A stretch of DNA of 64,000 bases from the NCBI RefSeq assembly GCF_002303885.1, contig NZ_MRCM01000002.1, positions 124,001 to 188,000 of the forward strand, given 5' to 3'. The stretch is from Flavobacterium sp. ACN2 (GTDB lineage: Bacteria > Bacteroidota > Bacteroidia > Flavobacteriales > Flavobacteriaceae). Shown here piece by piece: positions 35,614-43,989 of this stretch (positions are counted from its first letter, which is position 1; the number at the start of each line of letters is the position of its first letter). The notes under the pieces are model-generated. The model saw nothing but the letters and a program-made list of their open reading frames with translations. It was not told the DNA's origin and ran no database searches. A program made the position numbers and the translations under genes.

Positions 35614-36765
35614 ATGTCTTTTTCTGAAAGAACAAATACAACCCGCTGGATTATTATTTCGGTCTGTTTTATAATCATTTCTCTAATTCTTTGGAACACT
35701 TATACTTTCTTCCAAATTTTTAAAAATGAAGAACGCTTGAAAATGAACCTTTTTGTAAAGGCTCAAATTTCAATAGTTAATGCCGATGAAAATACGGATG
35801 TAGAGCTTCCTCTTCAGATTTTCAACAATAACACTTCAATTCCGGGTATAATAATGCTGTATGATAAAGTGGTGAGTGCGGTAAATGTTCCCGACGAAAT
35901 TCTGAATGATAAGAAAAAAAGAATTGCTTTCTTGAATAAGCTGAAAAATGAAAATGAACCAATCACTTTCGAATATGCGCCAGGAAAATATCAGACGTTA
36001 TATTATGGCAACTCTTCATTGCTAAATAAACTCAAATATTATCCAATTGCACTGCTTCTAATTATATTTTTATGTATTGCTTTAATTTACAACTTTTATA
36101 AAAGCACCAAAATGGCAACCCAGAACAAACTTTGGGCAGGGATGGCAAAAGAAACAGCGCATCAGATTGGCACACCACTTTCTTCATTAATTGGCTGGGT
36201 TGAAATATTAAAAACAGAAGATATTGATCCGTCTATTAGTATCGAAATCGAAAAAGATATCGAACGTTTACAGACTATTACAGATCGTTTTTCCAAGATT
36301 GGTTCGATACCCGTTTTAGAACTTCATGACATCGTACAAGAAACTAAAACTGCTTATGAATATCTACAATCTCGTTTTTCAAAGCAAGTCGCGTTTTCGT
36401 TTCAAGCTCCAAGCGAACCTATTTTAGCTATGATAAATCCAACACTACATAGCTGGACTATCGAAAATTTAGTTAAAAATGCTATTGATGCTATGAAAGG
36501 AAAAGGAACACTAGATCTTTATCTCGAACAAGATGCAAATCATGTAAAAATCAACATTAAAGATTCTGGAAGCGGAATTCCTAAAAAACAATTTAAAACT
36601 ATTTTTGAAACTGGTTTCACCACTAAAAAACGTGGCTGGGGTCTTGGTCTTTCTTTAACTAAAAGAATTGTCGAGGAATATCACAATGGAAAAATAAAAG
36701 TCCTGCATTCTGAAATTGGGAAAGGAACTACTTTTCAGATTTCATTAAATAAAAAAGTGCAGTAA
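35614..36765 (+). CDS. sensor histidine kinase
   Basis: 383 residues from the ATG at 35614 (MSFSERTNTTRW); the earlier in-frame ATG at 35575 adds 13 residues. TM1 is ~15-35 and TM2 ~155-175, with an extracytoplasmic domain between. The H-box reads KETAHQIGTPLSSLIG, a variant known in Bacteroidota kinases. The N-box is LVKNAIDAM, G1 DSGSGIP, F-box IFETGFTTK, G2 GLGLSLTK. No response regulator is adjacent, so it is an orphan kinase. The terminator stem runs through its last codons. Confidence 0.9.
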   Translation: MSFSERTNTTRWIIISVCFIIISLILWNTYTFFQIFKNEERLKMNLFVKAQISIVNADENTDVELPLQIFNNNTSIPGIIMLYDKVVSAVNVPDEILNDKKKRIAFLNKLKNENEPITFEYAPGKYQTLYYGNSSLLNKLKYYPIALLLIIFLCIALIYNFYKSTKMATQNKLWAGMAKETAHQIGTPLSSLIGWVEILKTEDIDPSISIEIEKDIERLQTITDRFSKIGSIPVLELHDIVQETKTAYEYLQSRFSKQVAFSFQAPSEPILAMINPTLHSWTIENLVKNAIDAMKGKGTLDLYLEQDANHVKINIKDSGSGIPKKQFKTIFETGFTTKKRGWGLGLSLTKRIVEEYHNGKIKVLHSEIGKGTTFQISLNKKVQ

Positions 36766-36783
36766 TATTGCTGCACTTTTTTG
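36751..36783 (+). terminator. terminator overlapping the histidine kinase stop codon
   Basis: The stem AAAAAAGTGCAG/CTGCACTTTTTT (36751-36762 with 36771-36782) includes the last codons; the stop (36763-36765) starts the loop. Confidence 0.88.
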
Positions 36784-36855
36784 TTTTCTATATAATTTTT
36801 CAGCTTTATATGGCTTCGACTCCGCTCAGCCTGACAAGCTTATTCTATTTGAATC

Positions 36856-37245
36856 TTATAAATTTGACTGAATATCTTTTGCTAAAGCTTCGAATTCTTC
36901 TTTTGAAAGAGAAACTTTATCAATAAAACGCATTTCATCCATATGATTTAACGGAATCAAATGTACGTGTGCATGGGGCACTTCAAGCCCAACAACTGCA
37001 ATTCCGATTCTTTTGCATGGAACTGTTTTTTCTAATGCTGCGGCAATTCTTTTTGAGAATTTCATTAACCCTAAATACAGTTCTTCGTCCATATCAAAAA
37101 TCTTATCGATTTCTTGTTTCGGAATGCAAAGTGTATGTCCTTTAGCATTCGGATTTACATCTAAAAATGCTAAATAGTTCTCGTCTTCAGCGATTTTGTA
37201 TGCCGGAATTTCTCCGTTAACTATTTTAGTGAATATTGATGCCAT
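36856..37245 (-). CDS. HIT family protein
   Basis: 129 residues, a histidine triad nucleotide hydrolase: IFTKIVNGEIPAYKIAED at the start, then AFLDVNPNAKGHTLCIPK, and the triad VPHAHVHLIP (H-x-H-x-H). It probably hydrolyses AMP-linked nucleotides. It is downstream of greA on the same strand. Confidence 0.95.
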   Translation of the reverse strand: MASIFTKIVNGEIPAYKIAEDENYLAFLDVNPNAKGHTLCIPKQEIDKIFDMDEELYLGLMKFSKRIAAALEKTVPCKRIGIAVVGLEVPHAHVHLIPLNHMDEMRFIDKVSLSKEEFEALAKDIQSNL

Positions 37246-37262
37246 GGTTTATTTGTGTAATC

Positions 37263-37302
37263 GGTTAATCGTTAAATCGGTTAAACGAATAAACGATTAA
37301 CC
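37263..37302. repeat. 11-bp inverted repeat between greA and the HIT gene
   Basis: GGTTAATCGTT (37263-37273) pairs with AACGATTAACC (37292-37302). The loop contains a second AATCGGTTAAACG unit. There is no T-run, so it is not a clear terminator. Confidence 0.55.
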
Positions 37303-37316
37303 AGTTAAACTAAAAT

Positions 37317-37793
37317 TTAGTCTCTAGAAATTTCTAGAATTTCAAATTTCAAAATTCCGTTTGGAACTGTAATTTCAGCTACTTCTCCAACAGATTTTCC
37401 TAATAAACCTTTCCCGATAGGAGAAGTTACAGAGATTTTACCTGTCTTTAAATCTGCTTCACTTTCAGCAACAAGCGTATATTTCATCTCCATTCCGTTG
37501 CTTTGATTTTTGATTTTTACATTCGATAAAACCAAAACTTTAGAAACATCCAATTGAGATTCGTCAATTAATCTTGCATTTGCATATACTTCTTCTAGTT
37601 TAGAAATTCTCATCTCTAACAAGCCTTGTGCTTCTTTTGCCGCATCATATTCTGCATTTTCAGACAAATCTCCTTTATCTCTTGCGTCTGCAATATCTTG
37701 AGATGCTTTTGGACGCATTACACTTTTCAGGTGCTCCAATTCATCTTTTAATTTTTTTAATCCTTCAGCTGTATAATAAGATACTTTACTCAT
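37317..37793 (-). CDS. greA: transcription elongation factor GreA
   Basis: 158 residues from the ATG at 37793 (MSKVSYYTAEGL), the family length. The N-terminal coiled coil carries the tip motif DARDKGDLSENAEYDAAKEAQG, with acidic residues that enter the RNA polymerase channel. The C-terminal FKBP-like domain ends PIGKGLLGKSVGEVAEITVPNG. It rescues backtracked polymerase. The longer frame to 37850 starts at the predicted -7 region and is rejected. A terminator-like leader hairpin precedes it. Confidence 0.97.
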   Translation of the reverse strand: MSKVSYYTAEGLKKLKDELEHLKSVMRPKASQDIADARDKGDLSENAEYDAAKEAQGLLEMRISKLEEVYANARLIDESQLDVSKVLVLSNVKIKNQSNGMEMKYTLVAESEADLKTGKISVTSPIGKGLLGKSVGEVAEITVPNGILKFEILEISRD

Positions 37794-37816
37794 AACTTCA
37801 TCGTTTATATAAATAC

Positions 37817-37857
37817 AAAAAATCCCATCGCGACGGGATTTTCTTACCACAAATATA
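37817..37857 (-). promoter_or_regulatory. greA promoter -7 box and terminator-like leader hairpin
   Basis: On the minus strand TATATTTG (37857-37850) predicts a start near 37844. Directly after it, AAAATCCC/GGGATTTT (37819-37826 with 37835-37842) forms a hairpin with a T-run (37822-37817). It stands before the greA start codon between divergent genes, so it does not serve another transcript. Confidence 0.6.
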
Positions 37858-37950
37858 CTATAATTTTTAATAGTACATAATTATATGTTAATCATATAGA
37901 TTTCAAATCTAAATAAATTATTTTTGTTTTAACTAATTCTTATTCAAATA

Positions 37951-38367
37951 ATGAAAAAAATCTGGTTTTTTATCGCATTTACTGCTATTTTATTCTCTTG
38001 TAGTGACAATAGCAAGAGCAACAACAATCCTTACATCCCTAATTATTCTGTAAACGCATATCTTGATACCAATTTGCCAACTTATAACAAGTTAATGTAT
38101 CCGAGCAACCCTGTTTATGTTGCCAATTACGGTGCAAAAGGAATTATTGTTATGAAAACTGGCGAAGGAACCTACACCGCTTTTGATGCTGCGTGTCCAA
38201 ATCAAGCCTTAACTTCTTGCACTGCAATGACAATTGACGGAATTTATGCTGTTTGTTCTTGTGATAAAACTCAATATAATTTATACACGGGACTTGGAGA
38301 CAAAGAATATCCGATGAAACAATATCGAGTGGAATCTTCTGGAACTGTTATTCACGTATACAACTAA
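37951..38367 (+). CDS. Rieske-like lipoprotein without the His ligands
   Basis: 138 residues. The signal peptide ends in lipobox LFSCS. The rest aligns with a Rieske ferredoxin-like fold: GIIVMKTGEGTYTAFDAACPN, then VCSCDKTQYNLYTG. Rieske proteins have C-x-H and C-x2-H ligands (CPH, CPCHG). Here the positions read CPN and CSCD, so both histidines are replaced. A classical [2Fe-2S] Rieske cluster is unlikely. Several extra Cys remain. It is a single-gene transcript divergent from greA. Confidence 0.78.
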   Translation: MKKIWFFIAFTAILFSCSDNSKSNNNPYIPNYSVNAYLDTNLPTYNKLMYPSNPVYVANYGAKGIIVMKTGEGTYTAFDAACPNQALTSCTAMTIDGIYAVCSCDKTQYNLYTGLGDKEYPMKQYRVESSGTVIHVYN

Positions 38368-38371
38368 AAAC

Positions 38372-38406
38372 AAAAAAGCCTGAAAAATAAATTTCAGGCT
38401 TTTTTT
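38372..38406. terminator. bidirectional terminator between the Rieske-like gene and the TonB receptor gene
   Basis: The stem AGCCTGAAA/TTTCAGGCT (38377-38385 with 38392-38400) has an A-run before and a T-run after it. Confidence 0.87.
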
Positions 38407-38419
38407 GCATTTGGCTTAA

Positions 38420-40522
38420 TTAGAATTTCAAACTCAAACCAATTAAGAAATTGGTTCCCGCTTGAGGATAATAGTATGGATAAACATCGTACATGTATCC
38501 GTTTGAAACATATTTTTTGTCGAAAATATTATTAACCAAAGCCGTTACGGTTATCGATTTAAAAATCTTATTAGGAATTATTTCGTAAGAAGCATTAAAA
38601 TCATTTACGAAGTAATCTGCCAATTTTGCCGCAGGAAGTTCAATGTTATTCATGTATTGTTCTCCAACATATTTCTGCAATAATGAAAGATACAATCCCT
38701 TAAGCGGTTTATATACCACTACGTTTCCTGCAATAACTTCTGGAGAATACGCAATTTTAGTTGTTCCATAGTATTCGCCATCAACAGCCAAATCTACATT
38801 TTTGTTGCTGCTTAAAGTAAAGTTTGGTCGTAAAGTAAATTTCTCAGAAAGCGCAATTGTGGCGTCAAATTCAAAACCTAAACGGTAACTTTTCTCTGTG
38901 TTGGCACGAATTGGGTTTCCAACATCGTCTAATCTACCTGTTAAGATTAATTGATCTTTGTAAGCCATATAATACACATTAGAATTAAGTTGGAATTTCT
39001 CTGTATTAAATCTCCATCCTAACTCGTAATCATTTAATTTTTCAGGTTTTACATTTCCGCCTTCGTAATCAGTTCTATTTGGCTCACGATTCGCTCTTGC
39101 ATAAGAAAAATACAAAGTGCTGTTTTGAGTAAAGGCATAATTTAAACCTGCTTTAGGATTAAAGAAATTGAAATTATCATCTACCAAACCAGTTTCTGCA
39201 CTATTAGCCTTGTACTTTACATTTCTATATTGTAAATCGCCATAGAAACTTAATTTTTCTGTGAATTGATAATTTGCTTTCGCGAAAATATTACCGTCTG
39301 TTTTTGATGAATAATCATCGTAGTAGTGATCTCCTAATTCAGACTGAGAAGCATATCTCGCCCAAATTACTTTTCCGAAATGATCTCCTTCATATTTATT
39401 CCAGCCTCCGCCTAAAATCACATTCAAGTCCTCTGTTACATATTTAGCAGAAAAAGTAGTTCCGTAGAAATCATTATCCAACCATTTTTGACGAATCAAA
39501 TCTGTTGTTGTTACTGTTCCAACAGGATTTAAACTATAATCGGCCATGTCTGCATCTTCTTTATAATTTTCGAAATAACCTTTTCCTTTTGTATAATGCA
39601 ATGCAAAATTTGTACTCCATTTATCAGAAATTGATTCGCTCCAATGCAATTGATAATGATCTTGATTGTAATTATCGGTTTCGTTATCATAATAACGCGT
39701 TACACCAAACTCATCTGTATATACTCCTGCCGAATTATATTTTCTGTTTTCGTTTAATGTTTCCCCGTCAATTCCATTCCAAGATTGATATGTTTTTTGA
39801 GTTCCGCCAAAAACCAAAGCTTTAATTAATGTCGTTTTGCCAACATAAGTCCCTTGAAGAAAATATGATTTTAAGTCTGCGCTTCCACGATCAATATAAC
39901 CATCTGTTTTTATTGTAGATAAACGTCCCGCAATTTCAAAATGATCATTCATCAAACCAGTACTAAATTTCACTGTATTTTTAAATGTATTGAAAGATCC
40001 TGCAGAACTAGAAATTTCGCCAGTTGCTTTATTAGCATAATTATCTGTTAGTAAATTTAAACTAGCTCCAAAAGCACCTGCTCCATTTGTAGATGTCCCA
40101 ACCCCGCGTTGTAGTTGAAGGCTTTCTACAGAAGAAGCAAAATCAGGCATATTTACCCAAAAAGTTCCTTGACTTTCTGCATCATTATACGGAATTCCGT
40201 TTATGGTTACATTTACACGAGTAGCATCACTTCCACGCACACGAATTCCGGTATAACCTACACCGTTACCTGCATCTGAAGTTGTTACAACCGAAGGAAG
40301 ATAATTCATCAGAACAGGAATGTCCTGACCTAAATTTCTGTACTTAATTTCTTTTTTATCCATATTGCTAAAACTCACTGGGGTCTTAGAAGTGACACGA
40401 ACTGCAGAAACTAGAACATCGTCAAGCTGATTAACCTTTGTAGAATCTTGCTGTTGCGCAAAAGAGAAAAGAGAATAGAAAAAAGAGAATAGAAGAAATA
40501 AAATAGATTTGGTTCTGCTCAT
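38420..40522 (-). CDS. TonB-dependent receptor under TPP riboswitch control
   Basis: 700 residues from the ATG at 40522 (MSRTKSILFLLFSFF); the earlier ATG at 40582 would precede the signal peptide with 20 residues encoded by repeat sequence. The signal peptide ends around SFAQ. A plug domain (~30-150) includes IPVLMNYLPSVVTTSDAG, GIRVRGSDATRVNVTINGIPY and GAGAFGASLNLLTD, followed by a 22-strand barrel ending NFLIGLSLKF. There is no CarboxypepD-like N-terminal domain and no SusD. A TPP riboswitch upstream means the substrate is probably thiamine or a thiamine precursor. Confidence 0.93.
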   Translation of the reverse strand: MSRTKSILFLLFSFFYSLFSFAQQQDSTKVNQLDDVLVSAVRVTSKTPVSFSNMDKKEIKYRNLGQDIPVLMNYLPSVVTTSDAGNGVGYTGIRVRGSDATRVNVTINGIPYNDAESQGTFWVNMPDFASSVESLQLQRGVGTSTNGAGAFGASLNLLTDNYANKATGEISSSAGSFNTFKNTVKFSTGLMNDHFEIAGRLSTIKTDGYIDRGSADLKSYFLQGTYVGKTTLIKALVFGGTQKTYQSWNGIDGETLNENRKYNSAGVYTDEFGVTRYYDNETDNYNQDHYQLHWSESISDKWSTNFALHYTKGKGYFENYKEDADMADYSLNPVGTVTTTDLIRQKWLDNDFYGTTFSAKYVTEDLNVILGGGWNKYEGDHFGKVIWARYASQSELGDHYYDDYSSKTDGNIFAKANYQFTEKLSFYGDLQYRNVKYKANSAETGLVDDNFNFFNPKAGLNYAFTQNSTLYFSYARANREPNRTDYEGGNVKPEKLNDYELGWRFNTEKFQLNSNVYYMAYKDQLILTGRLDDVGNPIRANTEKSYRLGFEFDATIALSEKFTLRPNFTLSSNKNVDLAVDGEYYGTTKIAYSPEVIAGNVVVYKPLKGLYLSLLQKYVGEQYMNNIELPAAKLADYFVNDFNASYEIIPNKIFKSITVTALVNNIFDKKYVSNGYMYDVYPYYYPQAGTNFLIGLSLKF

Positions 40523-40673
40523 TTTTTGAACCTTAGAACCTTTGCAACTTAGTACCTCAGTACCTTTAAAGATAGTTTTCATTCGTAAAGAATTACGAAT
40601 AAAAGGGGGAATTATTCTTTTGTTAAATTAATAAATGTGTTTCCCGACAAAATAAAGTGTGTACGCTCGATTG

Positions 40674-40757
40674 TGTCGTTTTTCCCTTAGCAACATTACT
40701 CGCTCAGGTTCTTTGGGTATGATCTCAGCTCGTTATTTAGAGCACCCCTTTGAGACA
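40674..40757 (-). promoter_or_regulatory. TPP riboswitch of the TonB-dependent receptor
   Basis: On the minus strand AAAGGGGTGCTC, GAGCTGAGATCATACCC, AAGAACCTGAGCGAGTAAT and GCTAAGGGAAAAACG reproduce the THI element in order. The P1 ends TGTC/GACA lie at 40757-40754 and 40677-40674. The leader continues ~150 nt to the start codon, with an 8-bp hairpin around 40583-40602. Confidence 0.93.
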
Positions 40758-40760
40758 GTG

Positions 40761-40792
40761 CAAAGGTAATGTTAAAATATTTAAAACTCCAA
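40761..40792 (-). promoter_or_regulatory. promoter of the TonB-dependent receptor
   Basis: On the minus strand TTG (40792-40790), 21 nt, then TACCTTTG (40768-40761), with a start near the aptamer 5' end. The -33 TTG lies at the edge of a dispersed ATTCCAAAT-type repeat. Confidence 0.7.
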
Positions 40793-40867
40793 AAAAGAAA
40801 TTCCAAATTCCAAAACAGACTAATTCTGATTCTTTTGGAATTTGGAATTTTAAAACTTGGAATTTAT
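40784..40867. repeat. ATTCCAAAT-type inverted repeat
   Basis: AATTCCAAATTCCAAAA (40800-40816) pairs with TTTTGGAATTTGGAATTTT (40833-40851), and a third unit ends at the arfB stop codon. It separates arfB from the TonB receptor promoter and may act as a loose terminator. Confidence 0.7.
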
Positions 40868-41268
40868 TCCAAGTTCGGTTTTCTTCGAGATTGTTTTAAA
40901 TCAGAAACATTCTTTTTGTCTTTAATTCTCTTTTTAATTACCGCTTTCGGAACTTTTGTAGCCTTCCTTACTTTCGGAACATGCAATCCTTTTTTGATAA
41001 TTTCCAAAAATCGTTTAATTACAATTTCTTTATTTTTAAGCTGACTTCTGTCTTCGTCACAATTTAAAATCAGGAGATTTTCTGAAGTTAATCTTGCTGA
41101 GAGATTTTCCTGCAAGAGTAGTTTTTCTTCATCAGACAAAGCTTGAGAAGCATTCAAATCAAAATTCAGAACTACTTTTGATGAAACTTTATTTACGTTT
41201 TGTCCGCCCGAGCCGCTACTGCGAACGGCTTTAAAGCTTAATTCTGATATAATTTTTTCTGCATCCAT
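40864..41268 (-). CDS. arfB: alternative ribosome-rescue factor / peptidyl-tRNA hydrolase ArfB
   Basis: 134 residues. The catalytic motif RSSGSGGQNVNKVSSKVVLNF contains GGQ as in class I release factors. The C-terminal basic tail (KVPKAVIKKRIKDKKNVSDLKQSRRK) is needed to enter the mRNA channel of stalled ribosomes. It hydrolyses peptidyl-tRNA on non-stop ribosomes. It starts 1 nt after the preceding gene ends, so it belongs to the GGGPS-pnuC-NRK operon. Confidence 0.95.
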   Translation of the reverse strand: MDAEKIISELSFKAVRSSGSGGQNVNKVSSKVVLNFDLNASQALSDEEKLLLQENLSARLTSENLLILNCDEDRSQLKNKEIVIKRFLEIIKKGLHVPKVRKATKVPKAVIKKRIKDKKNVSDLKQSRRKPNLE

Positions 41269-41269
41269 A

Positions 41270-43384
41270 TTATTGTGGCTGATGTGCCGCTTTCAATAAA
41301 TCGTTTACCGTTTTTACGGGATTAAAAGTAATCAAAGGAACAGCGACAAAAACGGTTAACCAGTTGGCCATTGATCCGTTCCATAAACCAGGTAATTCGT
41401 AATTTTTAACTGATTTTCCCTCAACACTTTTTTCAACAATAAATCCTGCTTCTTGATCTACATATTGCAGCAGATTAAATTTTTCGTTTTTATAGTTTTT
41501 TATACCACAAACCAAATCTACAGGATTAAAATGTGTTGCCTCGGCTAAAATTTTCTCTTGTTTTTTATCTTCTAAATCAACTTGTGAAGTCTCTACAATC
41601 TGAAGCGATTTTATTCCTTTTTTATTCATAACCCAAAAAGGGCCACCGCCTGGTTCTCCTTCATTTTTAACCATTCCGCAAACGCGAATTGGTCTATCTA
41701 AAAGCTCTTTCAGTTTACTTATTTTATTTTCAAAAGTAAATTTATTGAAATCAGCAGTCATTTCAACGCTAAAACCCTTCTCTAAAAAAAGAAGTATTTC
41801 TTCAATATTATCTTCTTTAATTTTCTCTTGATCAATTAATCTTAAATATTCAAAAACCTTTTGCTGCATCTCAACCAAAACGCCTGCCAAAGCTTTTTTA
41901 TACAATGTAATTTGATCAATATGATTTTGGATTACATTATCTATATTTTTAATAAAAATTACATCGGCATCCAGATTATTTAAGTTTTCAATCAAAGCGC
42001 CATGTCCTCCTGGCCTGAAAACCAAATTGTCGTTCTTATCTTTTACCAGCTTATTTTTTGTATCTATTGTGATAGAATCTGTGCTTTTACTTTGATAGGA
42101 ATATCCAATGTCAATCTTAATACCTGAAGGTTTTTCGATTTTATCTTTAATTTCAGCAACCGCTATTTCAAATAAGTTTTGATGTATCTCTGAAACTGTA
42201 AAATGCAAATTAGATACATTTTTTGATGATGCATAATGTACGCACTCATTCAAATGTTCTTCAATCGGATTGGCAATGTGGGTATCATATTGATGAAATG
42301 GTAAAACAGCTTTGGGTTTGTTCGCTGAATTAAAATATTCTGGAGACAGGAGTAATTTTATAAAATAGTAATTTTTATAATCTCTTTCTAAACTCTCAAA
42401 TTCAGGATAAATTTCTCTTAATTTTTTATCTACCGTCTCAAAGAAGGGAAACTTCTCCATACCAACAATAAAAATAGCAAGTTCTTTATCGTTTTTTCTG
42501 TTTATGTATGCATTTATTGTTTCTTTTGTAATATCAAAATCATTCAGAAATGCTATTAAGAATTTATACATTCTTGTTGCCGCACCTGATGCTGGAACAA
42601 ATTTTTTAATTTTAAATTTATCCTTTTGCTGATCAAAAAATAAGGCTTTCTGCTGAAATTCATTCTCCGATAAATTTAAAATCCCATCATTGATTGTGGC
42701 TGGTCTAATTAAATTACTTTTTGCAATTCCTTTTTTAAAACTTTTTAACTGTTTTAGAATAGCATCAAAAGAAATACCTCTATTGTATATCTGCACAAAA
42801 TCATTCGATGAGAAATCATTTTCTTTAGCAATAGTCAAATTCTCAATAATGGCTGTTGCTTTTTCCAATCTCGTTTCTTTATTACCAGATAAGATTATAA
42901 AGGGCTTTTTTGTATCTATTAAAGTTTGTTTAAAAGCAGAAAAAACAGTTTCTCTTCCTTCGGGAGTATCGCGAATATCGTCTTTTTCCCAAGGAACATC
43001 AATATCGGTCAAGAAAAATAAATCGTATTCATGTTTTAATGCCGCCTCATTCAAAAGCGGGTCACAAAAACCATAATACATTTCAGAGAATACTTTAGTC
43101 ACCATTAAGTTGGTGTCACAAAACAAATATTTGTTTGCACTGGCCAATTTTTCGTTTTCTAATGCAGTCTGTCCATAAGCAATTGGCAACATATCATCTG
43201 CTACACAAATATGCTGATTTTCTTCCCATTTTTCTTGCAAATAGTCACGTGCAAACTCAGGAACCCATTCTGTTTCGTAGTAATCGGCAAGCTGTTTTGC
43301 TAAGGTTGTTTTCCCTGTACTTTCAGGTCCAAACAAAGCAATTTTTATGATATTTGTTTTTTGCTGTCTAAGATCTTTCTCCAT
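41270..43384 (-). CDS. NadR-type ribosylnicotinamide kinase fused to DUF4301
   Basis: 704 residues. Residues 1-~185 are a NadR ribosylnicotinamide kinase-like domain: the P-loop FGPESTGKTTLAKQL, then WVPEFARDYL, FCDTNLMVTKVF, FFLTDIDVPWEKDDIRDT and a C-terminal helix. Residues ~210-704 match DUF4301, with VPASGAATRMYKFL resembling a nucleotidyltransferase motif and VFRPGGHGALIENL in the middle. There is no separate NMN adenylyltransferase or repressor part. The start overlaps pnuC by 40 nt, so the kinase and transporter are coupled. Kinase activity on nicotinamide riboside is inferred. Confidence 0.85.
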   Translation of the reverse strand: MEKDLRQQKTNIIKIALFGPESTGKTTLAKQLADYYETEWVPEFARDYLQEKWEENQHICVADDMLPIAYGQTALENEKLASANKYLFCDTNLMVTKVFSEMYYGFCDPLLNEAALKHEYDLFFLTDIDVPWEKDDIRDTPEGRETVFSAFKQTLIDTKKPFIILSGNKETRLEKATAIIENLTIAKENDFSSNDFVQIYNRGISFDAILKQLKSFKKGIAKSNLIRPATINDGILNLSENEFQQKALFFDQQKDKFKIKKFVPASGAATRMYKFLIAFLNDFDITKETINAYINRKNDKELAIFIVGMEKFPFFETVDKKLREIYPEFESLERDYKNYYFIKLLLSPEYFNSANKPKAVLPFHQYDTHIANPIEEHLNECVHYASSKNVSNLHFTVSEIHQNLFEIAVAEIKDKIEKPSGIKIDIGYSYQSKSTDSITIDTKNKLVKDKNDNLVFRPGGHGALIENLNNLDADVIFIKNIDNVIQNHIDQITLYKKALAGVLVEMQQKVFEYLRLIDQEKIKEDNIEEILLFLEKGFSVEMTADFNKFTFENKISKLKELLDRPIRVCGMVKNEGEPGGGPFWVMNKKGIKSLQIVETSQVDLEDKKQEKILAEATHFNPVDLVCGIKNYKNEKFNLLQYVDQEAGFIVEKSVEGKSVKNYELPGLWNGSMANWLTVFVAVPLITFNPVKTVNDLLKAAHQPQ

Positions 43385-43968
43385 TCTAAATAAGCTGAAA
43401 TAGCCAAAATTGTAAAAATTATATACTGAAGTGACAGCATCCCTAGGCCACGATAAGCATAAAGAGGCACAACAATAATATCACCAATAATCCAAAGTGT
43501 CCAGTTTTCTATTTTTTTTCTGGCCATGTACCACATTCCAGCAAAAAATATCCCAGACGAAATCATATCGACATAATTGTCTTTATGAATTTCATAGTCA
43601 AAATATTTATAAATCCCGAAAACTACAAAAACGGTCACAATAAACAGTAAGATTCCGATTATTTTTTCATTAAAACTTGTACGGGTAATCGGCAGATTGT
43701 CTTCAGTCGTTCCTCCTTTTGCCCAAACGTACCATCCATAAATACTCATTATTGAGAAATAAGCATTAATAATCATGTCTCCTATATAACCCGCAACATA
43801 AAGCAGATAAACCGATATTACGGTAGCAATTAGTCCTGTTGGATATACCCAAATATTTTCCTTTTTAGCAAACCAAACGCTCAAAATTCCGCAAACAAAT
43901 ACTAAAAACTCTAAAGCAATATGCCATAGCGGTGCATTTTTATAACTTTCTAAGAAAAAATCTATCAT
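43345..43968 (-). CDS. pnuC: PnuC family vitamin-precursor transporter
   Basis: 207 residues with about seven hydrophobic segments. The PnuC landmarks are ENIWVYPTGLIATVISVYLL, YFSIMSIYGWYVWAKGG, and KKIENWTLWIIGDIIVVPLYAYRG with the W-x2-W-x3-D substrate region. PnuC proteins carry nicotinamide riboside, thiamine (PnuT) or riboflavin (PnuX) by facilitated diffusion. Here the overlapping NRK gene favours nicotinamide riboside, while the TPP-riboswitched receptor downstream keeps thiamine possible. Confidence 0.9.
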   Translation of the reverse strand: MIDFFLESYKNAPLWHIALEFLVFVCGILSVWFAKKENIWVYPTGLIATVISVYLLYVAGYIGDMIINAYFSIMSIYGWYVWAKGGTTEDNLPITRTSFNEKIIGILLFIVTVFVVFGIYKYFDYEIHKDNYVDMISSGIFFAGMWYMARKKIENWTLWIIGDIIVVPLYAYRGLGMLSLQYIIFTILAISAYLEWRKILDSKKQIS

Positions 43969-43989
43969 CGGAAATGTGGTATTTGGCGT

